A stretch of DNA of 64,000 nt from the NCBI RefSeq assembly GCF_004011505.1, contig NZ_SAUN01000001.1, positions 8,459,501-8,523,500 on the forward strand. The letters are read 5' to 3'. Shown here in pieces: positions 16,257 to 25,047 of the stretch. The notes beneath the pieces were generated by a model. The model saw only the letters and a list, made by a program, of their open reading frames with translations. It searched no databases and was not told the DNA's origin. This DNA is from Nonomuraea polychroma (lineage in GTDB: Bacteria; Actinomycetota; Actinomycetes; Streptosporangiales; Streptosporangiaceae). Each line of letters opens with the position of its first letter. Position 1 is the first letter of the stretch. The translations under genes were made by a program, and so were the position numbers.

Positions 16257-17234
16257 GTGACGGCAAGAACCACTGACATCGAGAAGGCGGCCGGTGTGCT
16301 GCGCGCCGGAGGCCTGGTGGCCTTCCCGACCGAAACCGTCTACGGTCTGGGCGCCGACGCCGAGGACTCCGCCGCCGTCGCGCGCGTCTTCCAGGTCAAG
16401 GGGCGCCCGCCCTCCCACCCGCTGATCGTCCACATCGGCGGCACGGAGCACCTGGACGACTGGGTGGAGAACGTGCCCGCGACGGCGCGCCTGCTGGCCG
16501 AACGCTTCTGGCCGGGGCCACTCACGCTGGTCCTGCGGCGCGGCCGCCGGGTGCCCCTCGAAGCGACTGGTGGCCTGGAGACGGTGGCCGTGCGCGTGCC
16601 CGACCACTCGGTCGCACTCGCGCTGCTGTCAGCCTTCGGCGGCGGAGTCGCGGCCCCGTCCGCCAACCGTTTCGGCTCGGTCAGCCCCACCACGGCGAAC
16701 CACGTCCGTGCAGAGCTTGGTGATGCCGTCGACTTCGTGCTGGACGGCGGCCCCTGCGAGGTCGGCGTCGAGTCGACCATCGTCGACGCCACGGGCGAGG
16801 CCCCAAGCGTCCTTCGGCCCGGCGGGGTGACGCGCGAGGACCTCGAAGCGGTGCTGGGGTGTCCGCTTGCGGTCCACTCGACGAGCCGCGTTCGGGTGCC
16901 GGGCCAGCATCCGTCACACTACGCGCCGCGTGCGCGGGTCGTCCTCGTCGAGCCGGAGAAGGTGGTCGCCGAAGCGGAGCTCGCGCAGGAGCTAGGGCAC
17001 CAGGTGGGCGTCCTTCTTCCCCCTTCCCTCGCCGACGCTGCGGTCAAGGCGCACGCCCTGGTGGCGGTCCCCGGTTCGATGGCCGCCTACGCGCGCGGGC
17101 TGTACGGGTTCCTGCGCGAGCTCGACCAGCGGGGGTGCGACCTCATCGTCGCGTCCTTGCCGGTGGAGGAGGGGCTGGGACTCGCGATCGCCAACCGGCT
17201 CCGCCGCGCCGCGGGGCCTCGGCCCTCCAAGTGA
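16257..17234 (+). CDS. sua5: L-threonylcarbamoyladenylate synthase (Sua5/YrdC type)
   Basis: A 325-residue enzyme that makes threonylcarbamoyl-AMP from Thr, bicarbonate and ATP for the t6A37 modification of ANN-decoding tRNAs. The YrdC domain is complete: GGLVAFPTETVYGLGADA, then VKGRPPSHPLIVHI with the conserved KxR, FWPGPLTLVL, VAVRVPDH, APSANRFGSVSPT, and STIVD with RPGGVT. A Sua5 C-terminal domain follows the linker PGQHPSHYAPRA, making it the long form. GTG 16257 is the first in-frame start matching family length; GCGAGG overlaps it closely, so ATT 16248 is possible. It is a housekeeping gene in an otherwise accessory area. Confidence 0.92.
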   Translation: MTARTTDIEKAAGVLRAGGLVAFPTETVYGLGADAEDSAAVARVFQVKGRPPSHPLIVHIGGTEHLDDWVENVPATARLLAERFWPGPLTLVLRRGRRVPLEATGGLETVAVRVPDHSVALALLSAFGGGVAAPSANRFGSVSPTTANHVRAELGDAVDFVLDGGPCEVGVESTIVDATGEAPSVLRPGGVTREDLEAVLGCPLAVHSTSRVRVPGQHPSHYAPRARVVLVEPEKVVAEAELAQELGHQVGVLLPPSLADAAVKAHALVAVPGSMAAYARGLYGFLRELDQRGCDLIVASLPVEEGLGLAIANRLRRAAGPRPSK

Positions 17235-17399
17235 CCAGCACCGACGCCGTTCGATGTTCCTGCCGGAGCGCCCACCGGATCCGCGTCCGACCCCGCTCGC
17301 GCACGCGTGCCGTCCCCGCGCGTTGACGTCCCCGATCTGCTCGCCGCATACGACAAGTGCCGCCGCCCGCCGATGGATCAGTACCGCCGTCACCGGCCG

Positions 17400-17799
17400 G
17401 TGCACGGCGGGGCCGGCCACGTGCCTGCTCGACCTGGGTGAGCGCCTCGGGGCCTGAGACGGTGTGGATGGCGCCGACGTGTCGCCGTTCCAGCAGGCCC
17501 GACACTGCCACGGCGGCGACATCGGCGGGTGGACGTGCGGGTGGCAGAAGTGGCCGTGGGGAGCGCGAACCACCGAGGCGGCGCGCACATCGATGCGGCG
17601 TACGCCCGCCGCTGCCGCCAGATCGACGATCTCCGCCACGGTCTCGGGCACTGGGAACAGAAACACCAGCTCGAGCCCGTCCAGGGCGGGTGCCAGGCGG
17701 CGGCGGGTCAGGGCGCGCACCCCGGAGATGTGGCGGGCCAGCAGTTCCTTCACGACATGGCGGCCGATATTCCCGCGCGCCGGTCACCAGGACGGTCAC
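17400..17799 (-). pseudogene. Deleted and frameshifted NmrA-like gene
   Basis: Starting 7 bases downstream of the intact NmrA-like gene and on the same strand, GTG 17799 opens TVLVTGAR. A frameshift then leads to NIGRHVVKELLARH. Sequence jumps from LAPALDGLELV directly to FLFPVPETVAEIVDLAAAAG (an internal deletion of about 40 residues), then after a further deletion and frameshift to ADVAAVAVSGLLERRHVGA and IHTVSGPEALTQVEQAR. All are NmrA/NAD(P)-binding family segments in correct order. It is a dead second member of a tandem pair. Confidence 0.75.
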
Positions 17800-17806
17800 G
17801 GCGGCC

Positions 17807-18652
17807 TCACCGGAAGTCGTCGGCGTGGTCGACGGCCCACTGGGCGAAGGTGCGCCCGGGGCGGCCGGTCACCTTCTCCACATCCGGCGAGATCGGCACC
17901 TCGGCGTCGTTCAGGGAGTCGCCCAGCTGCAGGAACCACTCGATCACCTCGGGCGGGTAGGCGTCCCTCCACTCCTCGCGGGCCTGTTCCCCGGTCAGTT
18001 CGATGAAGCGGACCTCCCGCCCGATCGCCTCCCCGATGAGACGCACCGCCTCCGCCCTCCGTACGGGCTCCGGCCCGGTGGGCCAGTAGGTGTGGCCGGC
18101 GTGGCCCTCCTCCAGCAGCGCAGCCGTCAGGATCGCGGCGATGTCGGCCTCGTGCACCATCGCGTTGGTCCAGCCGCCGAACGGTGCCCGCACTACGCTC
18201 TCGGCCTGGATGGAGGGCGCCCAGTCCAGGGCGTTGGCCATGAACTCGCCCGGGAACACGTGGGTCCATTCCAGGCTGGAGCCCTCGATGACGCGATGCA
18301 GTGCCCGGTGATCGGCCTCCATCGGGTCGTCGTCGGGAGCGCTGGGGTCGTTGTGGCCTAGGTGGGTGAGCCGTCGCACCCCGGCCCGCTCCGCCAGTTC
18401 GATGATCTCTGCGCCGGTCGTGAGCGGCCCGTAGCCGTCGATGGCCACCAGGTGCATCCGCTCGACCCCGCGCAATGCCGGGACGAGGCTCGCGGGGTCG
18501 CCGAAGTCGCCCCGTACGAGCTCGACCTCCGGCGGCAGCGCCGCCTTCTCCGGAGTTCGGGTCAGCGCCCGCACCTGTTGCCCCGCCTCAAGGAGTTGCC
18601 GGACGAGGCTGCACCCGACCGTCCCCGTCGCTCCCGTGACCAGAATCGGCAT
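17807..18652 (-). CDS. NmrA-like NAD(P)H-binding protein
   Basis: A 281-residue NmrA-type Rossmann protein. MPILVTGATGTVGCSLVRQL is the nucleotide loop, RALTRTPEKA carries the basic residues suggesting NADPH, and SLEWTHVFPGEFMANAL is the family signature. ATG 18652 is preferred over GTG/ATG codons up to 18751 because of AAAGGAG six bases upstream. It is first in a pair whose second gene is a degraded copy of the same family. The catalytic Tyr-Lys pair of classical SDRs is not evident, so it may be a reductase of unusual type or a redox sensor. Confidence 0.85.
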   Translation of the reverse strand: MPILVTGATGTVGCSLVRQLLEAGQQVRALTRTPEKAALPPEVELVRGDFGDPASLVPALRGVERMHLVAIDGYGPLTTGAEIIELAERAGVRRLTHLGHNDPSAPDDDPMEADHRALHRVIEGSSLEWTHVFPGEFMANALDWAPSIQAESVVRAPFGGWTNAMVHEADIAAILTAALLEEGHAGHTYWPTGPEPVRRAEAVRLIGEAIGREVRFIELTGEQAREEWRDAYPPEVIEWFLQLGDSLNDAEVPISPDVEKVTGRPGRTFAQWAVDHADDFR

Positions 18653-19194
18653 CGTCGGCTCCTTTGTGATTCTTCGCGCCCCAAGGAAGCCCCTGTTCGG
18701 GGATCGGCGCGGATCAGCCCCATTCTTGCCATTCACCTCATTTTCTGGCAAATGCGAACATTACGTTCACATTCTGCTGTGACCTGCGAAAAAGTGGCGG
18801 CCAACGGCGGCTCGCGCCGTGACCTGAAAGCGCCATCAGATCCTCTGACATGCGCTTTTCTCAAAAAGGAGACAATCCTCGAGGATTTTTTCCAACGTCC
18901 ACCATGGAATCGGCCGAAGCGGCCCGGGGTGATTAACGACCTTCAAGCGGCTGACCAGCTATGTAGTTCGCTTGACGCGGATGAACGCCAGACGCTGCGT
19001 GGTCTGCGGATCAAGTGCAGAAGCGGTCGTCAGCCTGGACCTCCTGGCCGGTGAGGGAACGCCTGCACCTGACTTTCGTCGCGGACATGCACGCCACGTG
19101 AAAGACCAGCTCACAGCACGAATGTGATCATGACGGGTCGGTAAGGTGCGAATCGGCTGGCGACGGCCAGGTTCGGGGCAGGACCGGAGACGTG
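18653..19194. other. Long spacer with only weak coding traces
   Basis: About 540 bases, less GC-rich around 18720-18900 than the neighbours. One frame reads LQAADQLCSSLDADERQTLR (about 18940-19000), reminiscent of the last helices of MarR-family regulators, but too short to call. The upstream half presumably carries the promoter of the minus-strand NmrA-like gene. Confidence 0.4.
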
Positions 19195-19345
19195 CATCCG
19201 ATGGTCGTGGCCCGGCTGGGAGAGGAGTCGGCATCTCCGGTATTGGATGCCGGGGTGGGACCGGGCGACTGGCCGGCTTGCTGGCCGATGCGGGGTGCCG
19301 ACGGTGGTGGTCGACGTCGTCGATACACCGTTGCGGTGACCAAGA
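19195..19345 (+). pseudogene. Remnant of a SAM-dependent methyltransferase
   Basis: Consecutive frames give a degraded methyltransferase motif I: VVARLGEESASPVLDAGVGPG, then (after a frameshift) LAGLLADAGCR, then TVVVDVVDTPLR. The usual family string is VLDAGCGxG...LAxxGxxVVGVD. Only about 45 codons survive. The intact methyltransferase at 19455 is a different subfamily, so this is not a simple tandem copy. Confidence 0.6.
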
Positions 19346-19454
19346 AAGGTTCGCTGGTGTGGGCACGCCGAGCGGCGGTATAGCGGCGGTATGTTCGACG
19401 CTCCTCACCACGGCAAATCAGTTGAGCCTTTCCCTCAGTCGATAGGAAGATCGT

Positions 19455-20312
19455 GTGGCTCGTCCCGGCCGTTGGGCGGCAGAGAGGGTGTTCGCTATGC
19501 AGGACGAGGTCTATCACTACAACGTGGAACGCTGGGAAGCCCTTGTGGAGGCGGACGCGTTGTTCACCCGTCCCATGCTCGACCTGGACGCGGAGGAGGC
19601 TCGGGCTTATCTGGGCCTGGAGAGGCTGGGCATCCCCGGCGACCTGGCGGGCCGAAAGGTGCTCTGCCTGGCGGGAGGAGGCGGGCAGCAGTCTGCGGCC
19701 TTCGCTCTGCTCGGAGCCGACGTGACGGTTCTCGACATCTCGTCCGGGCAGCTGGAGCGGGACCGCTTGGCCGCCGAGCACTACAGCGTCGGCATCCGCA
19801 CGGTCCAAGGAGACATGCGGGACCTGTCGGCCCTCGACGACTCCTCGTTCGATCTGGTCTGGCATCCGTATTCGCTGACCTTCGTCCCGGACTCCCGGAT
19901 CGTTTTCCGCGAGGTAGCGAGAGTCGTCAAAAAAGACGGCTACTACTACCTGATGTGCGCCAACCCGTTCTTCGCCGGGCTCACCCACGACTCCTGGAAT
20001 GGGGAAGGGTACACGCTGAAGCAGCCCTACACGGACGAGGCCGCGACCTGTTATCCCGACCAGGACTGGGTCTACGGCCGGGAACCGGCCGGCCGCCGCA
20101 TCCACGAGCCCAGGGAGTACACGCAGACACTGAGCCGGATAGTCAACAGCCTGATCGGGGAAGGCTTCATGCTGACGCTCCTTTCTGAGGTCCGAGGTGA
20201 CTACCCCGGTGCGGAACCGGGCAGTTGGGCACACTTCACCGGGGTGGCCCCGCCGTGGCTGGAATTCGTCTGGCAGTACGGGCGCTCATCGACATACGAC
20301 AAGCCCCTCTGA
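19455..20312 (+). CDS. Class I SAM-dependent methyltransferase
   Basis: A 285-residue cytoplasmic methyltransferase. Motif I is KVLCLAGGGGQQSAAFALLG, a variant with CLAGGGGQQ in place of DLGCGxG that is typical of a family often annotated as class I methyltransferase near biosynthetic genes. VTVLDISSGQLERD binds the adenosine, TVQGDMRDLS is motif II/III, and FDLVWHPYSLTFV is motif IV. The GTG start at 19455 has a weak GGAAG; ATG 19497 is a possible alternative. The gene converges with the FAD oxidoreductase at 20360. Acceptor substrate unknown. Confidence 0.85.
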   Translation: MARPGRWAAERVFAMQDEVYHYNVERWEALVEADALFTRPMLDLDAEEARAYLGLERLGIPGDLAGRKVLCLAGGGGQQSAAFALLGADVTVLDISSGQLERDRLAAEHYSVGIRTVQGDMRDLSALDDSSFDLVWHPYSLTFVPDSRIVFREVARVVKKDGYYYLMCANPFFAGLTHDSWNGEGYTLKQPYTDEAATCYPDQDWVYGREPAGRRIHEPREYTQTLSRIVNSLIGEGFMLTLLSEVRGDYPGAEPGSWAHFTGVAPPWLEFVWQYGRSSTYDKPL

Positions 20313-20359
20313 ATCACGGGAACGGGGCCCATGGACGACAGATCGCCTTCGTTCATCGG

Positions 20360-21607
20360 TCATACGGCAGGCGCGTGGCCTGCCCGACCGGCGGAGCGTC
20401 GGCGGCTGCGATGGCGTACGAGCAGGGCTCGGGCGGCCAGAGCCGGATTGAGCAGGGACGTGGTGGGGGCGACCTGCATCCCGACCAGCGCCAGGCGTCG
20501 GGACACCTCCGGATCGTGGACCGCGGCCTCGCGGAGCAGGCGTTGCACCGCGCTGGGCGGGCCGGCTTCCGCGTCGCCCCGCATGAACGCGTGTTCGCGC
20601 TCGATGGCGCGGTGGGCCCGGCGGTAGCGGCGCAGTGCCGCCGCCGGGTCGTCGCCGGCGAGCAGGGCCGGCGCCGTGGCGTCGGCGAGCCACTGGCCCG
20701 ACAGCAGCGCCCAGGTGCAGCCGGGGGCGGGGGTGGGGTCGGCGGTCAGTGCCGCGTCACCGATCAGGGCCAGGCCCGGCGCGGGGACCGGGTGGCGGCG
20801 GATGAGCGGGTAGTCGGGGGCGATGACGACCTTGGCGGCGCGTTCGGCGCGGGTCAGGTCGGGGGCGTCGGGCAGCGAGGCGACGTAGCGCTCGATGTAG
20901 GCGGCGTGGTCGGTCAGGTCCGGGGGCAGGGTGTCCTTGGCGGGCATGACCGCCACCTCGGTCAGCCCGCCATCGGTGGGGCCGAGCACCACCCAGTCCC
21001 GGTCGTTCCACCACACGACGGCGGGGGTGGGCAGCGTGTGCCGGACGTTCCGGTAATAGGTGTAGAAGAACGCGCGGCCGTTCGGCGTGAACCGCTCGGG
21101 CACGCCGGCCAGCGAGGCGACCTTGGAACGGTAGCCGTCGGCACCGACCACCAGGCGGCCGGTGTGGGTTTCCTCGGTGCCGTCGAGCAGCCTGGCGCGG
21201 ACGCCGGTCACGCGGCGTCCTTCGGTGAGCTGGCCCGTGACCGTACGGCCGAGGAGCAGGTCCACCCCGCTGGCGGCGGCGCGGCCACGCAGGATCGGGT
21301 CGAGGGTGGTACGCCTGACGTTGAGGAACGGCGGGGCGTCGACGCGGGAGCGGTCCGTCCACCCGTACTCGGTCCGGATCGAGAGGTCACCGGTGCCCGC
21401 GCCGGTGGCCACCATGTCGTCCCACAGGCCGAGCCGCTGCAGCGGGGCCTGGGCGCGGCCGAGCAGGAAGTGGCCGCATAACCGCTTCGCAGTGCCGATG
21501 TTGCGGTGCTTTTCCAGCAGCGCGACGCGTAGGCCGGCCCGGCCGTACAGGATCGCGGCGGTGCAGCCGCCGATGCTCGCTCCCACGATGACGACGTCGT
21601 AGTCCAT
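20360..21607 (-). CDS. FAD-dependent oxidoreductase / monooxygenase
   Basis: A 415-residue flavoprotein of the geranylgeranyl-reductase / PHBH-like group. VVIVGASIGGCTAAILYGRAG is the GxGxxG FAD fold, LEKHRNIG closes the beta-alpha-beta unit, LVVGADGYRSKVA is the DG motif, and LALIGDAALTADPTPAPGC is the GD motif binding the ribityl chain. It is divergent from a TetR gene 71 bases away; the overlapping palindromes there imply direct control. Such pairs usually hydroxylate or inactivate an aromatic compound; the substrate is unknown. Confidence 0.88.
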   Translation of the reverse strand: MDYDVVIVGASIGGCTAAILYGRAGLRVALLEKHRNIGTAKRLCGHFLLGRAQAPLQRLGLWDDMVATGAGTGDLSIRTEYGWTDRSRVDAPPFLNVRRTTLDPILRGRAAASGVDLLLGRTVTGQLTEGRRVTGVRARLLDGTEETHTGRLVVGADGYRSKVASLAGVPERFTPNGRAFFYTYYRNVRHTLPTPAVVWWNDRDWVVLGPTDGGLTEVAVMPAKDTLPPDLTDHAAYIERYVASLPDAPDLTRAERAAKVVIAPDYPLIRRHPVPAPGLALIGDAALTADPTPAPGCTWALLSGQWLADATAPALLAGDDPAAALRRYRRAHRAIEREHAFMRGDAEAGPPSAVQRLLREAAVHDPEVSRRLALVGMQVAPTTSLLNPALAARALLVRHRSRRRSAGRAGHAPAV

Positions 21608-21627
21608 AACGCTCTCCCGGTTTCGTC

Positions 21628-21660
21628 ACGCTGTTTCGTTACGCTGTAACGTAACAGCGT
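21628..21660. promoter_or_regulatory. Nested palindromes, probable TetR operator
   Basis: CGTTAC, GCT, GTAACG forms a perfect palindrome at 21637-21651, and ACGCTGT, six bases, ACAGCGT another at 21641-21660. A third ACGCTGT stands at 21628-21634. The cluster sits midway between the divergent FAD enzyme and TetR starts. GATAGGCT, seven bases before the tetR ATG, could be the -10 of a leaderless transcript. Confidence 0.7.
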
Positions 21661-21678
21661 TGCGATAGGCTGTCCAGC

Positions 21679-22287
21679 ATGGGACGCCCACGCGCGCACG
21701 ACGAGCAGACCCGCCGCACGCTGCTGGCGGTGGCCGGCGATCTGCTGGCGACCGAGGGATCGGCCGGGGTGAGCGTCCGGCGGGTGTCCCAGGAGGCCCA
21801 GACCACCACGCGGGCGGTCTACAGCCTCTTCGGCGACAAGGAGGGCCTGCTCCGCGCGCTCTACCAGCAGGCCGCCGAAACCATGCGCCGCCACCACGAG
21901 GCCGTTCCCGAGCACGAGGACCCGCTCGTGGAGATCACCGCACTCGCGCTCGCGTATCGGGCCGCCGCCTTGGAGGAGCCCAACCTCTACGGCCTGTTCA
22001 TGAGCGGCGCCGTGCCCGGCTTCCGCCCCATCGGGGACGACGCCCGGCTGGCCCGCCGCAGCCTCACCCGCGTCGTCCAGGCACTCCAGCGCTTCGCCGA
22101 CGCGGGACACCTGCCCGGCCGCGACCCCCGGCTTGTCGGCCAGCACCTCTGGGGCCTGGTCCACGGCCTGGCCACCCTCGAACTCCAAGGCCACCTCGGC
22201 ACGCCCGACCAAGCGGAGGCCCGCTGGCGCGACGCGATCCTCGCCACCGTCACCGGCTACCGCCAGCCACCTCCCGCCCCTCAATGA
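21679..22287 (+). CDS. TetR-family regulator (WHG-like C-terminal domain)
   Basis: A 202-residue TetR repressor. HTH: RRTLLAVAGDLLATEGSAGV, then SQEAQTTTRAVYSLFGDKEG. The C-terminal half has the pattern ALAYRAAALEEPNLYGLFM, common in TetR proteins with a WHG domain, and ends LVGQHLWGLVHGLATLEL. It is divergent from the FAD monooxygenase, with palindromes between them. Its stop codon overlaps an ATG (ATGA at 22284-22287) opening the broken VOC gene, so that gene was once probably co-transcribed. Confidence 0.88.
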   Translation: MGRPRAHDEQTRRTLLAVAGDLLATEGSAGVSVRRVSQEAQTTTRAVYSLFGDKEGLLRALYQQAAETMRRHHEAVPEHEDPLVEITALALAYRAAALEEPNLYGLFMSGAVPGFRPIGDDARLARRSLTRVVQALQRFADAGHLPGRDPRLVGQHLWGLVHGLATLELQGHLGTPDQAEARWRDAILATVTGYRQPPPAPQ

Positions 22288-22892
22288 TCAGCGCTGGAGG
22301 ACACGGCAGACTCTGGGCCTGCCACTGTCCCCGCCGACGCTCCCGTCGGCGCGCGGCTCTACTTTCCGGATCAGGTTGCCCGCTGTGTGCCCATCGCCGC
22401 CAAGGGCCGCGGCGTGGGACGCCGCGCAAGGCCGGCGTCCACGTCTCGGTATCCCCCTACGAGGCGGACGGAGCCCGCGTGTGCCACGTCCAGGACCTCT
22501 GCCACAACGAGTTCGTCCTCGTACAGTTGCCCACCGCCAGCGCGCCGCGCGTGGGCACGGCGTTCCTGCCGGTCGCCGATCCAGCGGCGGCGGCCCTGTG
22601 GTACGCGGACACCTTCGGTTTCGAGACGGTCAGTGTGAACGAGTGGTCGGCGAACCTAGCCGGCGGCCGGCCCGGCGCGACACTGACCTTGATGGGGCCC
22701 GATAGCGGCATCCAAGCCGAACCCGGTCTGCCGTTCAGCACCCACAACTTCAATGTCGACGATGTCGAAGCCACGCGGCGGCTCGCTGCCGCCGGGCTGG
22801 AACCCACCCCCATCGAGGGCGACCCGGACACGTGTCTCTACTTCACGGTGCGGGATCCCGACGGCAACATCCTCCTGATCTGTGACCGCTGA
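22284..22892 (+). pseudogene. Two-domain VOC (glyoxalase-like) protein, first domain disrupted
   Basis: From about 22430 a good VOC protein can be read: VHVSVSPYEADGARVCHVQD and NEFVLVQLP end a first domain, and AFLPVADPAAAALWYADTFG to LYFTVRDPDGNILLICDR is a complete second domain. Before 22430 the first domain is in other frames: TVPADAPVGARLYF follows directly in the tetR frame, then another shift occurs. The open frame from ATG 22284 therefore has about 50 non-homologous residues at its start. Either a pseudogene, or the second domain is made from an internal start. Confidence 0.6.
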
Positions 22893-23091
22893 CCGGTCCT
22901 GGCGGCCATCGGCCCCGTGATCACAGCACGCTACCTTTGGCGGCGAGCCGTTGGTCACCGAGCGCCGCGACGGTACCGTAGCCGAGGAGCGGCTGGCCAT
23001 CTGCGTCGGCCGTTTCCTCAGCGCTGTCTGTCCCGAGCAGATCGTCCTACGCCACACCAAGGGGCGTGGCCTTTTAGGAAGGTGCGGAAGT

Positions 23092-23841
23092 ATGAGGCAG
23101 CCTCGTCTGTCCAGCGTTGTCGAGCGCCGTCTCCTGGTGAATTACCGGCTGGCGCCGGAGGTCGCCGCCCGCCTGCTGCCTGGTGGGCTTCGCCCCCAGC
23201 TCGTGCGCGACCATGCCGTCGCAGGCATCTGCCTGCTGCGCCTGGGAGACGTACGGCCGAGCTGGGCGCCGAAGGCGGTTGGATTGCGCAGTGAGAACGC
23301 CGCCCACCGCATCGCCGTCGAGTGGGACGGTCCCGACGGAGTCGAGACCGGCGTCTACATACCACGCCGCGACACAGCCTCCCTGTTCAACACCTGGGCC
23401 GGCGGACGTCTCTTTCCCGGTGAGCACGGCCGGGCCGTGTTCGAGGTCCGTGAGACACCCGGCGAGCTGCACGTCGCCTACACCACCCACAGCGGAGACA
23501 CCCGAGTGGACGTCTCCGTCGAGGTGACCCCCGAACTGCGTGGCAGCAAGCTCTTCGACAACCTGCAACAGGCATCGATTTTCTTCGAGCGCGGGGCCAA
23601 GGGCTACTCTCCTACGGCCGCGGGGGCACTCGAGGGCATGGAGTTGCGCGCGAGCGCCTGGCAGCTGGACGCCTGCCGAATCGTGTCGGCGCAGTCGTCG
23701 TTCTTCGACAGCCTGCCGAAGGGGAGCGCGACTCTGGATTGCGCGCTCGTCATGCGCGAAGTCCCCGTCACCTGGCGTCCGCTACCGGCCATGGACTCAG
23801 GCCCGGCCGAACCCGGACCTCTTGCGCTCCACCACACCTAA
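23092..23841 (+). CDS. DUF2071-family protein
   Basis: A protein of about 249 residues of the DUF2071/YqjF type, beta-rich cytoplasmic proteins (acetoacetate-decarboxylase-like fold) without a defined role. MRQPRLSSVVERRLLVNYRL is the usual N-terminus, followed by RPQLVRDHAVAGICLLRL and a SAQSSFFDSLPKG stretch near the C-terminus. I choose ATG 23092 (GGAAG upstream) because family members begin there, although the frame is open from 22951. The extra 47 codons (TERRDGTVAEERLAICVGRF) look coding and may be a leftover of another gene. Confidence 0.75.
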   Translation: MRQPRLSSVVERRLLVNYRLAPEVAARLLPGGLRPQLVRDHAVAGICLLRLGDVRPSWAPKAVGLRSENAAHRIAVEWDGPDGVETGVYIPRRDTASLFNTWAGGRLFPGEHGRAVFEVRETPGELHVAYTTHSGDTRVDVSVEVTPELRGSKLFDNLQQASIFFERGAKGYSPTAAGALEGMELRASAWQLDACRIVSAQSSFFDSLPKGSATLDCALVMREVPVTWRPLPAMDSGPAEPGPLALHHT

Positions 23842-23915
23842 CGACCCGCCCGAGTCGAGGAGCGCGGCTGGCAGGCCTGGAAACTCGCTTGCATGTCGAG
23901 CCACTGCTCCGCATA

Positions 23916-24485
23916 GTGAGCACGGTGAGCGACATGCCGGAGCGGTGGAGCCAGGCCAGCGTCTACCCCGACATGTGGGCGGACCCCGACGAGGATCCTC
24001 GCAACAGAGAGGGAGTCAGCCCGGACGGTGAGTTGGCGACGCTGCAGGACTTCTTGAGGGACTATCGACTGACCCTCCAGATGAAGTGCGAGGGGTTGGA
24101 TCCGGAGAAACTGGCGCGCCGGTCGGTGCCACCGTCGACCATGTCCTTGCTGGGTCTGCTCCGCCATCTTGCCGAGGTGGAGCGAGACTGGCGCAATTGG
24201 ATTCTGCCAGGAGAGCCAGCACCGAAGCTGTACGGAGCCCGTGATGCCGACTTCGAGGAAGCCGTTGCGGAGCAGGCGCTGGTCGACGGCGCATTCGCCG
24301 ATCTTGCTCGCGAACAGGCGGCAACCGATGCCGCGCTGGCCGAGTATGCGGATCTGGGCGCGCGGGTGGGTAAGGACGGCATCGCTGTCCGGGAGCTGTG
24401 GGTTCACCGGATCGAGGAGTACGCCCGCCACTGCGGGCACGCCGATCTGCTGCGCGAATGCATCGACGGCCGGGTAGGGCAATAG
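23916..24485 (+). CDS. DinB family protein (DUF664)
   Basis: A protein of about 189 residues with the DUF664 four-helix DinB fold. LQDFLRDYRLTLQMKCEGLD, the AMRLSVPPS-like SVPPSTMSLLGLLRHLAEVE with its conserved His, and the C-terminal VRELWVHRIEEYARHCGHAD with paired His residues suggest a metal site. Members may be thiol-dependent transferases acting with mycothiol or bacillithiol. Start is uncertain: GTG 23916, GTG 23925 or ATG 23934, none with a strong ribosome site. It converges with the acetyltransferase at 24532; a small CCCAC/GTGGG hairpin lies at 24486-24500. Confidence 0.82.
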   Translation: MSTVSDMPERWSQASVYPDMWADPDEDPRNREGVSPDGELATLQDFLRDYRLTLQMKCEGLDPEKLARRSVPPSTMSLLGLLRHLAEVERDWRNWILPGEPAPKLYGARDADFEEAVAEQALVDGAFADLAREQAATDAALAEYADLGARVGKDGIAVRELWVHRIEEYARHCGHADLLRECIDGRVGQ

Positions 24486-24531
24486 CCCACTCGATGTGGG
24501 TACACGCCTCTACCGACGTCTGAACGCGGGT

Positions 24532-24966
24532 CTACGGGCTCACGTAGTGGTGCAGCAGAGCGGGCTCCCCTGCCGCGTTGACCCAGTCAGCGCGACTGCT
24601 GCCAACCCTGCGCCAGCCGGACCGTTCGTAGCAGGCGATGGCCGCCTTGCCCTCAGAGGACACCTCCAGCCTTAGTGGCCCGCGTACAGCGGCGCGGACC
24701 GAGTCGAGGAGTTGAGCGGCCAAACCGCGCCCTCGTGCTGCCGGGGTCACGAACAGGCGGACGATCTCGGCGTCCCGGGTAAGACCCACATGGCCAAGTA
24801 CGGTGCCCAGCTCGATCGCGATCCAGGCAGATGTCAGGTCGGCCGGCGTCAGCCAACCCCAAGGATCGTCCGGCCAGTCCACGGGATAGCGGTCGGCCGC
24901 CTGGACCTGGGCGAGCGCCTCAACGCAAGCTTCCTTGTCCTCGGGGTTCCTGACGCGGATCTCCAT
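24532..24966 (-). CDS. GNAT-family N-acetyltransferase
   Basis: A 144-residue GNAT enzyme. MEIRVRNPEDKEACVEAL begins the fold, VRLFVTPAARGRGLAAQLLD is motif A with the acetyl-CoA pyrophosphate loop (R-G-x-G-L), and AIACYERSGWRRVG is motif B. The length is normal for a single domain. It is monocistronic, with its promoter facing the TetR gene that starts at 25617 and ends just upstream at 25048. Substrate unknown; small amines, peptides or antibiotics are possible. Confidence 0.85.
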   Translation of the reverse strand: MEIRVRNPEDKEACVEALAQVQAADRYPVDWPDDPWGWLTPADLTSAWIAIELGTVLGHVGLTRDAEIVRLFVTPAARGRGLAAQLLDSVRAAVRGPLRLEVSSEGKAAIACYERSGWRRVGSSRADWVNAAGEPALLHHYVSP

Positions 24967-25047
24967 GCGGAAAGCGTAGGCCGTGCTCCGTGCCGAGCGA
25001 CATCAAGCCGCCACTCACCACTGATCTTCCGATCTCGAATGCGGCTG

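Noticed and set aside
18653..19194. A MarR-like gene in the spacer
   Set aside because: Only about 20 residues resemble a MarR C-terminal helix, with no helix-turn-helix.
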